Positions 16,233 through 24,813 of a stretch of 54,570 bases of DNA are shown here, piece by piece. The stretch spans positions 1-54,570 of the forward strand of contig NZ_JAMBOJ010000032.1 of NCBI RefSeq assembly GCF_023715565.1, read 5' to 3'. The notes beneath the pieces were generated by a model. The model worked only from the letters and a program-made list of their open reading frames with translations. It was not told the origin of the DNA and searched no databases. Origin of the DNA: Cytobacillus firmus. GTDB taxonomy: Bacteria > Bacillota > Bacilli > Bacillales > Cytobacillaceae. Every line of letters starts with the position of its first letter. Positions within the stretch are counted from its first letter, which is position 1. The position numbers and the translations under genes are program-made.

Positions 16233-16802
16233 ATGAAATATGGAGATGAAATGATAGAAAGAAAGATACGATACGGATACGGTTCCAGGAGCGTGGAGCA
16301 TCATTGTATGCTGCTGACAGCAGAAGACCATCATGCAGTGCTATTTCATCTTATTGAAGACCCTTTTACAATGATTGCAGGTCAAACTCATATAACTATA
16401 CCGAAAGGGAGCTATACGATTGCTTATTACTGGGAGGATCGTCCGTATAATTTGTATTTCTGGAGAGATGCTGAAGGCCGCTATTTAGGCTCCTATTTTA
16501 ATATTGTAAAAAATACAGTGTTCACTGATGGAATGGTTTCGTTTGAAGATTTAATCATCGATATGCTAGTGCTTCCGAATGGAGGTGTTTTTATATTAGA
16601 TGAGGATGAATTACCTGAGCAGCTGGAGAGCTTTGAGAGTGGTGCTGTCCAGCAATCTTTACACGTATTAAAAGAGTCTTTAGAAGCTGTTCTTTCTCAG
16701 GTTATTTCAGAATCGGAAAGCAATTATGCGCATGAGAAATTTGTGCCTGTGCTCAAACAGTTTGAGAAAAGGTTGGGTGAATCGCTGCAGGAATCCCACT
16801 AA
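16233..16802 (+). CDS. DUF402 domain-containing protein
   Basis: The 189-residue protein has the FomD/DUF402 barrel pattern: tyrosine- and tryptophan-rich strands IAYYWEDRPYNLYFWRDAEG, then GRYLGSYFNIV, and acidic FEDLIIDMLVLPNGG with DEDELP. Family members are nucleoside phosphatases or of unknown role. AAAGGAG lies about 11 nt before ATG 16233; a second ATG in frame at 16251 is possible. The stop codon overlaps the 5' base of the terminator stem. Confidence 0.82.
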   Translation: MKYGDEMIERKIRYGYGSRSVEHHCMLLTAEDHHAVLFHLIEDPFTMIAGQTHITIPKGSYTIAYYWEDRPYNLYFWRDAEGRYLGSYFNIVKNTVFTDGMVSFEDLIIDMLVLPNGGVFILDEDELPEQLESFESGAVQQSLHVLKESLEAVLSQVISESESNYAHEKFVPVLKQFEKRLGESLQESH

Positions 16803-16848
16803 AAGATTAGTCCGCCTTAAGAGTCAAAAGGCGGACTAATCTTTTAGA
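16801..16848 (+). terminator. Long terminator after DUF402 gene
   Basis: AAAAGATTAGTCCGCCTT (16801-16818) pairs perfectly with AAGGCGGACTAATCTTTT (16828-16845). Confidence 0.85.
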
Positions 16849-16991
16849 AAAAAGGAGCCTGAAGGAAAGAAATAAACCTGCAGGATTCTACCATTCTTAA
16901 TGTAGTGAAAAAATAAAATAAGATTTGGAATGGGTCAAGGGGAAAGAATGTCTAATTAGGGGAGAAATTATGTTTAGTGGAGAAAAATAAA

Positions 16992-17032
16992 ACTAGCCGT
17001 CCTTAACGCTTTAAACGTTAAAAACGGCTAGT
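16992..17032 (-). terminator. Minus-strand terminator-like hairpin without a gene
   Basis: ACTAGCCGT...TTAACG pairs with CGTTAA...ACGGCTAGT. Only the minus strand has a U tract after it (TTTATTTTTC). No minus-strand gene lies to its right before helD, so this is an orphan, perhaps a leftover of a deleted gene. Confidence 0.55.
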
Positions 17033-17210
17033 GTGGAATCGACAAAAAAATCATGTAAAAACCATTGAAAAATAAGAGGTGCTGTGATAAATTTATATAG
17101 ATACGCATCATTTAAATATAATTAAGTATATTATCCCTATATTAATTATATAATGCGATCGATTCGTTTGTCAACCTTTTTATATAAAATTTTTTTAAGG
17201 AGTGTTTGCT

Positions 17211-19547
17211 ATGAATTCAAAACTTCAGCAGGAGCAAAAACGATTGGATGGTGTAATGGAGACGATTACGGAGGAAGTCCGCAGATTGGAAGAAGAAACC
17301 TCCAGGCGTAAAAACGAAGTGGTTCATATCCGCAAACACTTTTGGGATGAAGTCAAGGTGAACACTGATACCTTTGATGATTATTTGGAGACCATTATCG
17401 GTTTGAGGCAGGAGGCACAGGCTCTGTCTGTAAGCCAGAGTACCCATCGGCATGCTTCCAAGCGCTTGTCAACGCTTCGCCGGATGGAGGAGGTGCCCTA
17501 TTTCGGCCGGATCGATTTTACGGAAGAGGGCTCTTCCGAACAGGAGCCTGTTTATATTGGAATTTCTACGCTAAGAGATCAGAGCGGCGAGAATTTTCTC
17601 ATTTACGACTGGAGGGCGCCGGTTTCGAGTGTGTACTATGATTACCAGCCGGGACCGGCTATGTATGAAACACCCGGTGGCATTATCGAGGGCACATTAG
17701 AGAAAAAGTGGCAATATTTAATCCGCCGCGGTGAACTTCAATCCATGTTCGATACGAGTCTGACCATTGGGGATGAAATTTTGCAGCAGGTTCTAGGAAA
17801 GGGAACTGATAAGCATATGCACAATATTGTCGCAACCATTCAGCAGGATCAGAACCGGATCATCCGTCATGATCAGGGAAGGCTGCTTATTGTTCACGGT
17901 GCTGCCGGAAGCGGCAAGACGTCAGCTGCCCTCCAGCGAATTGCTTATCTGCTTTACAAGTACAGGGAAAATCTGAATGCTGATCAAATCATCCTGTTTT
18001 CACCTAATAGGATGTTTAACAGCTATGTATCCAATGTGCTGCCGGAGCTCGGAGAAGAGAATATGCAGCAGGTTACCTTCCAGGAATATTTGGATCATCG
18101 GCTGAGTAAAGAGTTCGTGGTAGAAAATCCATATGAGCAGTTAGAGTATGTTTTAACTGCTGCGAAAACCCCTGAGTACAGATCGAGGGTTGCGGGCATT
18201 AAATTTAAAGCATCTGTCCGTTTTTTTGAGGCGATTAATGCTTACTTAAAGTCGCTGGAGTTATCTGGAATGTTGTTTAAGGATATAAATTTCAGAGGAA
18301 AGCCGATTGTTGCTGCTCAGCAAATGGCGGATCAATTCTACAGCAGCGGCACCTCACTCCGATTTCATAACAGACTTGAGAAGCTGGCGGATTGGCTTAT
18401 TAAGCAAATTACTGAAGCTGAAAAAGCTCAACGGTCCAAGGAGTGGGTACAGGATGAAATTGAACTGCTCAGCAATGAGGAATACCATAAGGCACATGCC
18501 TACCTGGCGAAAAAACGCGGCTTAACAGAGGATTCCATTCATGATTATGAAATCGAGCCTGAAGCGTTAGCCCGGCTGATTGTACGGAAAAAATTCAAGC
18601 CGCTGCGAAAACAAATCCGGGCCATGCGTTTCATTGATTTTAAGGGGATATACAAGCAGCTATTTGCAGATCCCCTGAAGGTCCAAGAATGGATAGAAGA
18701 GAAGATGTTGGCAGAATGGGCTGCTATCTGTCAGGCGACACAGGAAATGCTCGATGAAGGAAGATTATGCTATGAGGATGCTACTCCATTTTTATATGTG
18801 AAAGAGCAGATCCAAGGCTTTCAGACAAACAGTTCGATTAAACACATTGTAGTGGATGAGGCGCAGGATTACTCACCGTTTCAATTTGAGTTTTTAAAGC
18901 GTTTGTTTCCTGCTTCCAAGATGACGGTGCTCGGTGATTTTAACCAGGCTATTTTTGCTCATGCAAGCGAAACTGCAGATTTTCACACACTCACCAGTCT
19001 GTATGGTCCGGATCAGACAGAACTGATTAATTTAGCGAGGAGCTACAGGTCAACTAAACCAATCATTGAATTTACAAGAAGACTGATTCCTAACGGGAAA
19101 GAGATCATCCCGTTTGAACGAGATGGCAAGCTGCCGGTGCTGAAGCAATTATCCGATCACGCCGAACTGCACAGCTTCATTGCCGCCAAGGTTGCTGACT
19201 GGAGAAGCCAGGGATTTAATAGCATGGCCATTATCTGTAAGTCTGCTGAGGAAAGTGCAAAGGCTTATGAAGCTTTGTCCAGCATCGATGGAATAAAACT
19301 CTTGAGGAGCAACTCGACTGAATATGAAGAAGGAGTCGTTGTCGTGCCTTCGTATTTGTCCAAGGGAATTGAATTTGATGCCGTCATCATTTATGATGCA
19401 TCGGAAAGTGTATATGGAGATGAAAGCCTGCGAAAAGTGTTTTATACCTCCTGCACAAGAGCAATGCATGATTTGCAGCTCTGCAGCGTGGGTGAACCGA
19501 GTCCGTTCTTGCAGGATGTTTTGAGGGAAGGTCTCATTGAGGTTTGA
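17211..19547 (+). CDS. helD: RNA polymerase recycling motor HelD
   Basis: The 778-residue UvrD/Rep-like ATPase has an N-terminal coiled-coil arm (residues 1-90) that reaches into the secondary channel of RNA polymerase. It continues with the HelD-specific PYFGRIDF and YDWRAPVSSVYYDY motifs, Walker A HGAAGSGKTSAALQ (about 230), Walker B VVDEAQDYSPFQ (about 547) and the superfamily 1 motifs LARSYRST and YLSKGIEFDAVI. HelD removes stalled polymerase from DNA by ATP hydrolysis. ATG 17211 with TTAAGGAG is preferred to GTG 17202. It has its own terminator. The gap upstream has TATAAT at 17149-17154 as a possible -10. Confidence 0.95.
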   Translation: MNSKLQQEQKRLDGVMETITEEVRRLEEETSRRKNEVVHIRKHFWDEVKVNTDTFDDYLETIIGLRQEAQALSVSQSTHRHASKRLSTLRRMEEVPYFGRIDFTEEGSSEQEPVYIGISTLRDQSGENFLIYDWRAPVSSVYYDYQPGPAMYETPGGIIEGTLEKKWQYLIRRGELQSMFDTSLTIGDEILQQVLGKGTDKHMHNIVATIQQDQNRIIRHDQGRLLIVHGAAGSGKTSAALQRIAYLLYKYRENLNADQIILFSPNRMFNSYVSNVLPELGEENMQQVTFQEYLDHRLSKEFVVENPYEQLEYVLTAAKTPEYRSRVAGIKFKASVRFFEAINAYLKSLELSGMLFKDINFRGKPIVAAQQMADQFYSSGTSLRFHNRLEKLADWLIKQITEAEKAQRSKEWVQDEIELLSNEEYHKAHAYLAKKRGLTEDSIHDYEIEPEALARLIVRKKFKPLRKQIRAMRFIDFKGIYKQLFADPLKVQEWIEEKMLAEWAAICQATQEMLDEGRLCYEDATPFLYVKEQIQGFQTNSSIKHIVVDEAQDYSPFQFEFLKRLFPASKMTVLGDFNQAIFAHASETADFHTLTSLYGPDQTELINLARSYRSTKPIIEFTRRLIPNGKEIIPFERDGKLPVLKQLSDHAELHSFIAAKVADWRSQGFNSMAIICKSAEESAKAYEALSSIDGIKLLRSNSTEYEEGVVVVPSYLSKGIEFDAVIIYDASESVYGDESLRKVFYTSCTRAMHDLQLCSVGEPSPFLQDVLREGLIEV

Positions 19548-19565
19548 CATTGCCGGGTGTATCTA

Positions 19566-19608
19566 AAACCGGGTGGTATCCAGTTCTGATACCGCCCGGT
19601 TTTTTTAT
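19566..19608 (+). terminator. Terminator after helD
   Basis: AACCGGGTGGTATC pairs with GATACCGCCCGGTT (one wobble) across a short loop, followed by TTTTTAT. Confidence 0.9.
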
Positions 19609-19703
19609 GATGATGATTAAGATAAAATATCTCTGATTATCAAGGGATCGTGGGAGTGATCGAGACTTAATTTTTGCACTCTCAAAAAGGCTCTAGGTAT
19701 ATT

Positions 19704-19733
19704 AAAAACCATCTTCCAGCGGTGAAGATGGTT
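19704..19733 (-). terminator. Terminator of trmL
   Basis: Read on the minus strand, AACCATCTTC pairs with GAAGATGGTT and is followed by TTTAATATACC. It touches the trmL stop codon. Confidence 0.75.
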
Positions 19734-20203
19734 TATTTCATATTCGGAAATCCCTGCTGACGCAATGCCTCATACACCAATATTGCAGCTGTACTCGAAA
19801 GATTGAGTGATCGGACATTGCCGTTCATAGGGATTCTTAAGAAATGATCTTTATTTTCCTCCAGCAAGTCTTTAGGCAAGCCGGTTGTTTCTTTTCCAAA
19901 CATAAAATAATGTTCCTTTGAGACATCACTGAAATCAAAGGATGAATGGGCCTGTTCACCAAAGGTTTCGATATAGTAAAACTCGCCCTGGTTTTTTGTG
20001 AAAAACTCATCCATGGAATCATAATACGATATGTTCACTGAGTCCCAGAAATCAAAGCCTGCCCGCTTAATCATTTCGGGCTCTGTTGAAAAGCCAAGCG
20101 GCCGGATCAAGTGCAGAGCTGTATCTGTTCCAGCACAAGTCAGGGCAATATTTCCGGTATTGGCCGGAATGTCCGGCTGATATAGTACGACATGTATACC
20201 CAA
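19733..20203 (-). CDS. trmL: tRNA (cytidine/uridine-34-2'-O)-methyltransferase TrmL
   Basis: The 156-residue SPOUT methyltransferase has QPDIPANTGNIALTCAGT at the N-terminus, the knot residues FGKETTGLP and RIPMNGNVRSLNLSSTAAI. It methylates the ribose at the wobble position of certain leucine tRNAs. The length is typical of TrmL/CspR. TTG 20203 has AGAGGTGAC 5 nt upstream. It is a single-gene unit. Confidence 0.95.
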   Translation of the reverse strand: MGIHVVLYQPDIPANTGNIALTCAGTDTALHLIRPLGFSTEPEMIKRAGFDFWDSVNISYYDSMDEFFTKNQGEFYYIETFGEQAHSSFDFSDVSKEHYFMFGKETTGLPKDLLEENKDHFLRIPMNGNVRSLNLSSTAAILVYEALRQQGFPNMK

Positions 20204-20372
20204 GGGTTGTCACCTCTATCTTTAGTTTTCCATTAAGATTATAGCATAGAGGCCGGAAATTTAAGCATTTGTAGCTGGGAGTACAATACATCCTCATTTT
20301 CAGAGTAGAGTAATTTTTGTAAAAATATGTTAAACTTAAGGTTGGAAGGTACTTGAAAAGGAGGAGATCATC

Positions 20373-20708
20373 ATACGGACTAAATATTTTATTGTTTTGC
20401 TTCTGACATTTTTGATTGAAGCGGGTGTAACACTTTTCGTTGCCTCCACATTCTCTGTAAGGTTCATTGAGGTCATGTTTTTTACTGGCATGGCTTTTGC
20501 TGGGCTTAGCTTTTACTTTTCTAGCAGCGGGGGAGTCATTGCTGATTTCAGTTCCTCAAATGCAAGTGCGCAAACAGGCTTCATCCAAAAGAGGGAAGTG
20601 TTTGTGTTTAGGAGAGGGCCAGTCTTCACATCCTCCATCATTTTTTTCTGCATTGGATTAGTGTTGTTTATTCTGCTTATTTCAGGGGTTATTCCGCCTG
20701 CGGGTTAA
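20373..20708 (+). CDS. Small three-helix membrane protein, apparent ATA start
   Basis: The 111-residue protein has three membrane helices (about residues 6-24, 28-46 and 85-106) with a soluble loop SSSNASAQTGFIQKREVFVF between the second and third. AAAGGAGGA is placed ideally (7 nt) before ATA 20373, giving a start IRTKYFIVLL. The first conventional start, TTG 20397, is 30 nt away and inside the first helix. So either AUA initiates or an ATG has mutated. I know it as a conserved Bacillus hypothetical protein without function. Confidence 0.7.
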   Translation: MRTKYFIVLLLTFLIEAGVTLFVASTFSVRFIEVMFFTGMAFAGLSFYFSSSGGVIADFSSSNASAQTGFIQKREVFVFRRGPVFTSSIIFFCIGLVLFILLISGVIPPAG

Positions 20709-20889
20709 GGAATGCTGCTAAATGAAGAAAATGAGTAAAACTACCTTTTATTCAAGGAAGGTAAAAACCAGCCAGAATAGGTACTTAATATGACAACTCT
20801 GTTAATTATGATTCTATTAAGATTGAAATTGAGATTGCAGGAGAAATTGTAAGAAACATAGCCAGTCATGCAAAATAGGAGAATCATCT

Positions 20890-21165
20890 ATGCTATATAT
20901 TAAATTTTGTCTTTATCAGTTCCTTTTGTTTTCAGTGCTTTTTGTTTTAAACATCCGTTTGGACCAGTATATCAGCAGGCCATTTACCAGGATTGATTTT
21001 ATAGCCATATGTATCAGTGTGCCTGTCTTAATCATTATTTTTATAGTTATAAGCAAGTTATATAGACCTTTTGACGTTATTAGACTGCGAAATAAAATCT
21101 TTATCTCCATACCCGTTTTTATCCTGTCAGTCTTCTATGCAGGTTTTCTTGATTCATTGTTCTGA
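20890..21165 (+). CDS. Membrane protein split by in-frame TGA
   Basis: ATG 20890 (AGGAG 8 nt upstream) opens 91 residues with three membrane helices, stopping at TGA 21163-21165 after AGFLDSLF. The same frame then stays open for 53 codons to TAG 21325-21327 and encodes two more helices (YYYIVLAFSCLLSLIS and TGVLGLGVLICGAIGFLAI). The whole would be a 145-residue protein with five helices. A Trp at the TGA (SLFWGSYYY) fits well, so TGG to TGA is the simplest explanation. I do not recognise the family. Confidence 0.65.
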   Translation: MLYIKFCLYQFLLFSVLFVLNIRLDQYISRPFTRIDFIAICISVPVLIIIFIVISKLYRPFDVIRLRNKIFISIPVFILSVFYAGFLDSLF

Positions 21166-21408
21166 GGGTCATATTATTACATTGTTCTCGCATTCAGTTG
21201 TTTATTAAGCCTAATCAGCAGTTGGGGTGATAATTGGATTCTTACAGGTGTATTGGGCTTAGGTGTTTTGATTTGTGGAGCAATCGGTTTTTTAGCTATA
21301 AGGAGTGCCAGGCCGGATTTTAAATAGAAATTGCAAGGAGAGAAATGGATCTGGATGCTCCAATCGAATTATGAATTATTGCAGATAATATATGAGGAGA
21401 TGACGAAA

Positions 21409-21813
21409 ATGAGTGAGAAATTATTACGAGTAGGTACAACCTATATCCCAGTAACAAATTTAGACCTTTCCGCTGATTGGTATGTAAATAAATTAGGGGC
21501 AGAGTTAAGCTACAAAGATCAGGACAAAGCAATTTTAAATTTTGCCAATCAGAGTATATTTCTTGTGAAATCTAAGGAGGATCAAAGCGCAAATTTCTTT
21601 GATATTTACGGAAATGAGTGTTTTTCTCTTACATTTGAAGTAAATGGGTTAAGCGCCTTAGAAGCCATACATAAGGACTTTAAGCAAAATGGAATAAGTG
21701 TTGGAGAGATTGAAGACAGAGGACACTCTGGAAGAAATTTTGTTTTTTATGATTTAGACGGTAATAAATTTGATGTGTGGAGTGAACTCAGTCCAACCTT
21801 CATACGGATTTAA
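21409..21813 (+). CDS. VOC family protein
   Basis: The 134-residue protein has the glyoxalase/bleomycin-resistance fold: GTTYIPVTNLDLSADWYVNK at the start, then FSLTFEVNG and NFVFYDLDGNKFDVWSEL at the end with the conserved Glu. I chose ATG 21409, with GAGGAG 9 nt upstream; ATG 21400 touches that site. The substrate is unknown. It follows the damaged membrane protein by about 80 bp. Confidence 0.82.
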   Translation: MSEKLLRVGTTYIPVTNLDLSADWYVNKLGAELSYKDQDKAILNFANQSIFLVKSKEDQSANFFDIYGNECFSLTFEVNGLSALEAIHKDFKQNGISVGEIEDRGHSGRNFVFYDLDGNKFDVWSELSPTFIRI

Positions 21814-21843
21814 TAAAGATATGATTAAAGATAATAAACAAAC

Positions 21844-21882
21844 AAAAAAGGAATGATCCAAGAAGGATTATCCCTTTTTTGC
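21844..21882 (+). terminator. Terminator after the VOC gene
   Basis: AAAAAGG-AT-ATCC pairs with GGATTATCCCTTTTTT around AAGA, with a mismatch in the stem. Confidence 0.7.
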
Positions 21883-21899
21883 TGAAGTGGCATCTAATA

Positions 21900-22067
21900 T
21901 TATTTATTGTTACTATTTTGTACCTTGCAATCATCGCTTATATTTGGATTGTTTTCTAAGGAGTCCACGGTATGCTTAAATTTATAGGCTTTAGAAGTTG
22001 TGATAACACTTAAGAATAGCACAATTAAAACAATCAAAACTCCAACAATTATTAATCCCGTTAACAT
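21900..22067 (-). CDS. ytzI: YtzI family small membrane protein
   Basis: The 55-residue protein has one N-terminal membrane helix (LIIVGVLIVLIVLFLSVITT) followed by SKAYKFKHTVDSLENNP. The TTSKAY-KHTVD core is what I know from Bacillus YtzI. Function is unknown. AGGTGA lies about 5 nt before ATG 22067. It sits 42 bp behind the ArsR-type gene with no terminator between, so it is probably the last gene of the sulP-arsR-ytzI unit. Confidence 0.75.
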   Translation of the reverse strand: MLTGLIIVGVLIVLIVLFLSVITTSKAYKFKHTVDSLENNPNISDDCKVQNSNNK

Positions 22068-22108
22068 TGTATTCACCTGATTTCATCTGTTTTTTCAAAA
22101 TCGCCCGT

Positions 22109-22474
22109 TTAAGGCTGTTCGGTATTATCATCATCATTAAACTTATCTAGCATTTCAATCGTATCGACAAGGTGGTTATTAAAAATTTGGCGTGCTGCTT
22201 GAAGTAATTCAACAATCATGGGGTCTCTTAAGGAATAGATTACACGATTTCCATCTTTCGTTCCCGTTACAATATTTTTAGCTCTTAAGACAGTTAGTTG
22301 CTGTGAAACCGCAGATCCTTCACTTCCTACAAGACTTTGAATTTCATTAACATTTTTGTCTCCATCCGCTAATAATTCCAGTATCCTAATCCTTAACGGA
22401 TGGGCAAGAGCTTTAAAGAATTCAGCTTTAAACTGCTGGATTTCAAGATTCAATTTATTGGCCCTCTCTTTCAA
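22109..22474 (-). CDS. ArsR family transcriptional regulator
   Basis: The 121-residue winged-helix protein has FKALAHPLRIRILELLADGD, the recognition helix SAVSQQLTVLRAKNIV and the wing KDGNRVIYSLRDP. It lacks the CxC metal motif of ArsR/CadC metal sensors, so the inducer is not a classical alpha-3 metal site ligand. TTG 22474 lies 1 nt after the sulP stop. The coupling strongly suggests it controls its own operon in response to an anion or sulfur-related signal (inference). Confidence 0.9.
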   Translation of the reverse strand: MKERANKLNLEIQQFKAEFFKALAHPLRIRILELLADGDKNVNEIQSLVGSEGSAVSQQLTVLRAKNIVTGTKDGNRVIYSLRDPMIVELLQAARQIFNNHLVDTIEMLDKFNDDDNTEQP

Positions 22475-22475
22475 A

Positions 22476-24242
22476 TCAATTATAAGATGGACTGGCAGTC
22501 TCTCTTAATTCTTGCCTATCACTTTCTTCACCAGAAAAGACTGTGCATTCTTTAAACGCAAAGTGTTTACAGCCCAGGCATTTACCTTTATTTAAGTGTG
22601 TAAGTGAGAAATTAATCGCCTCACCGGTATGTTCGAAGAAATGTTCTTTCCCTATAAATTCATATAATCCTGTCTTTTTAAGCACATGTTTTGGCTGAGG
22701 TTTTATTCCAGATATTAAAATGATCCCATGTTTTGAGAAATCCTTTACAATTCTGGATAAATAATATTCGCCCGTTGTATCCAGCAGAGGGACTTTCCCC
22801 ATTCTTAAAAGTAAAACCCTCGTATTAGGGTTGAACGTATTCATCACTGACTGTTCGAATGATTGAGCATCCCCGAAAAATAATGGGCCATCTACAGTAT
22901 AAATACTAATTTGGGGACAGTCATGAGTATCTGTCACCATGTGAGATTGGATTTTTCCATGTTTGTTTTCATGATTGGGCAGTGACTTTGACGTTACCAT
23001 CATATCACTCATACGTTTTGTAAATAGTAGTATAGCTAATATGAGTCCTGCCTCAACAGCAATCGTTAAATTTGTAAAAACCGTTAATAAAAAGGTCACA
23101 ACTAAAACAAGTGAATCTCCCGTCCTGGTTTTTAATACATGATAAAACTCCTGCTTCTCGCTCATATTCCAAGCAACGACCATTAAAATCGGGGCCATAC
23201 TTGCTAAAGGAATAGCCGACGCATAAGGGGCAAAGAGAAGTAAAATTAGCAAAACCACGATTCCATGGATGATTCCGGAAAATGGCGAAGTGGCTCCGTT
23301 TTTTATATTTGTGGCTGTTCTCGCTATTGCACCTGTAGCCGGTATCCCGCCAAACAATGGAGTAATCATATTCGCTATCCCTTGGCCTAAGAGTTCACGA
23401 TTACTATTATGCTTGCTTTTTGTCATTCCATCGGCCACTACTGCAGATAATAAAGATTCAATGCCGCCAAGTAAAGCTATAATGAAGGCGGGTCCGATTA
23501 ACAGCTGAATTTTTTCAAACGTAATCTCCGGGATCTCAAAATGGGGCAACGAACTTGGAATATCCCCAAATGTTGATCCAATTGTTGCTACTTGATTTGG
23601 ATAGAAGAAAATCGCTGCAAGCGTAGAAAGCAGTAAACCAGCAAGAGATCCGGGTATCCTGGAGAAGAATTTAGTTGTCAGTAAGATGGTCACTAAACAA
23701 ATCCCGCCTGTTAAAACACTATAACCATTCATGGTATGAATGTGAACGATAATTTCATTTATATTTCTAAGAAATGATTCATGCTTCTCAACACCTGTCA
23801 GTCCTAAAAAGTTGGCAATTTGACCGGTAAAAATGATGACTGCAATCCCTGCTGTAAAACCTATCGTTACTGGTCTCGGAATAAATTTAATCAAAGAACC
23901 CAGCCTGAAAATGCCCATAAAACATAATATAATCCCTGCTATAAATCCGGAAATTAATAGGTTTTCATATCCATATGTCATCACAATCCCAAACAAGATA
24001 GGGATAAATGCACCAGTTGGTCCACCGATCTGAAATTTCGACCCCCCGAACAGCGAAATCAATATCCCTGCAATGATTGTCGTATAAATTCCATATTCCG
24101 GTTTTACTCCTGAAGCAATGGCAAACGCCATGCCTAAAGGAATGGCAATAACGCCAACCACAAGACCCGACAGAAGGTCCTTCTGGAAACTTTCTAAGGA
24201 ATACCCGCGATATCTTCCGGTAAAAATTGATTTGTATTGCAT
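22476..24242 (-). CDS. SulP family sulfate/anion permease with STAS domain
   Basis: The 588-residue transporter has the SulP signature QIGGPTGAFIPI, about 12-14 membrane segments, and a C-terminal STAS domain (about 440-545: ISIYTVDGPLFFGDAQSFE, VPLLDTTGEYYL). An unusual tail with CLGCKHFAFKEC, a possible metal or redox site, follows the STAS domain. SulP proteins move sulfate, bicarbonate or other anions. It is first in an operon with arsR and ytzI. The start ATG 24242 is preceded by AGAAGGG. Confidence 0.92.
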   Translation of the reverse strand: MQYKSIFTGRYRGYSLESFQKDLLSGLVVGVIAIPLGMAFAIASGVKPEYGIYTTIIAGILISLFGGSKFQIGGPTGAFIPILFGIVMTYGYENLLISGFIAGIILCFMGIFRLGSLIKFIPRPVTIGFTAGIAVIIFTGQIANFLGLTGVEKHESFLRNINEIIVHIHTMNGYSVLTGGICLVTILLTTKFFSRIPGSLAGLLLSTLAAIFFYPNQVATIGSTFGDIPSSLPHFEIPEITFEKIQLLIGPAFIIALLGGIESLLSAVVADGMTKSKHNSNRELLGQGIANMITPLFGGIPATGAIARTATNIKNGATSPFSGIIHGIVVLLILLLFAPYASAIPLASMAPILMVVAWNMSEKQEFYHVLKTRTGDSLVLVVTFLLTVFTNLTIAVEAGLILAILLFTKRMSDMMVTSKSLPNHENKHGKIQSHMVTDTHDCPQISIYTVDGPLFFGDAQSFEQSVMNTFNPNTRVLLLRMGKVPLLDTTGEYYLSRIVKDFSKHGIILISGIKPQPKHVLKKTGLYEFIGKEHFFEHTGEAINFSLTHLNKGKCLGCKHFAFKECTVFSGEESDRQELRETASPSYN

Positions 24243-24430
24243 TTCTAACCCTTCTTTAATTTTATAATTTGTATATCTGATTATTTGAATATACTATGAT
24301 ATGAATTTACTCCGATTACTTAATATTGTCAAAGGGAATTTTCAGGGGATTAATAAAGGTGATAAGAGAGGCTGTCAAACGGAAAAGTTGGAAACCCTAT
24401 AATGAAGAATTTCTATAAGGAGGGATTTTG

Positions 24431-24577
24431 ATGAATGACAAAGATCAGGAAATAAATGAAGGACTGAATCAGATATTTGAACTCATTAATGCCAAAGAGG
24501 ATGTCGGGGAAATTAATGAAATCCTTAAAAATGGAAATGCGGATGATGGAACGGAAAACTCCACTCCTGATTCTTAA
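24431..24577 (+). CDS. Small acidic protein
   Basis: An ideal site (AAGGAGGG, 6 nt) precedes ATG 24431. The 48-residue frame is acidic (MNDKDQEINEGLNQIFELIN start, NSTPDS end) with one amphipathic helix. It is divergent from sulP. A longer frame on the same strand overlaps it but lacks a ribosome site. Function unknown; the site quality and protein-like composition make it credible. Confidence 0.6.
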   Translation: MNDKDQEINEGLNQIFELINAKEDVGEINEILKNGNADDGTENSTPDS

Positions 24578-24746
24578 GACAAAAGAAACTATAAATGGGC
24601 AGGATCAGGTGCATTATTGTCTATACTTTTCAGTAAATTCACCCTATAATAATAGGGAATTTCAGGTGAGCAATGGAAGCACGTCTCCTTCCACTCTTTT
24701 TTGATTTGTGATTTTTTTAAGAGGTATTATTATGCATACAATCATC

Positions 24747-24786
24747 AGTGTACGCCCTTAAAAAGGGGGACGTACACTTCTTTTAG
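24747..24786 (+). terminator. Terminator-like hairpin upstream of the MFS gene
   Basis: AGTGTACG (24747-24754) pairs with CGTACACT (24771-24778), extended by CCCTT/AAGGG, followed by TCTTTTAG. It ends about 14 bp before the MFS ribosome site, so it may close the small upstream gene or act as an attenuator. Confidence 0.65.
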
Positions 24787-24813
24787 CCGCCGTACTACTT
24801 GGAGGCTATGGTT

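Noticed and set aside
21163..21165. Selenocysteine at the membrane-protein TGA
   Set aside because: No hairpin follows and the position lies in a membrane-flanking segment without redox residues.
24477..24704. 75-codon frame overlapping the small acidic protein
   Set aside because: No ribosome site and biased composition (Met/Lys-rich); the frame at 24431 has an ideal site.
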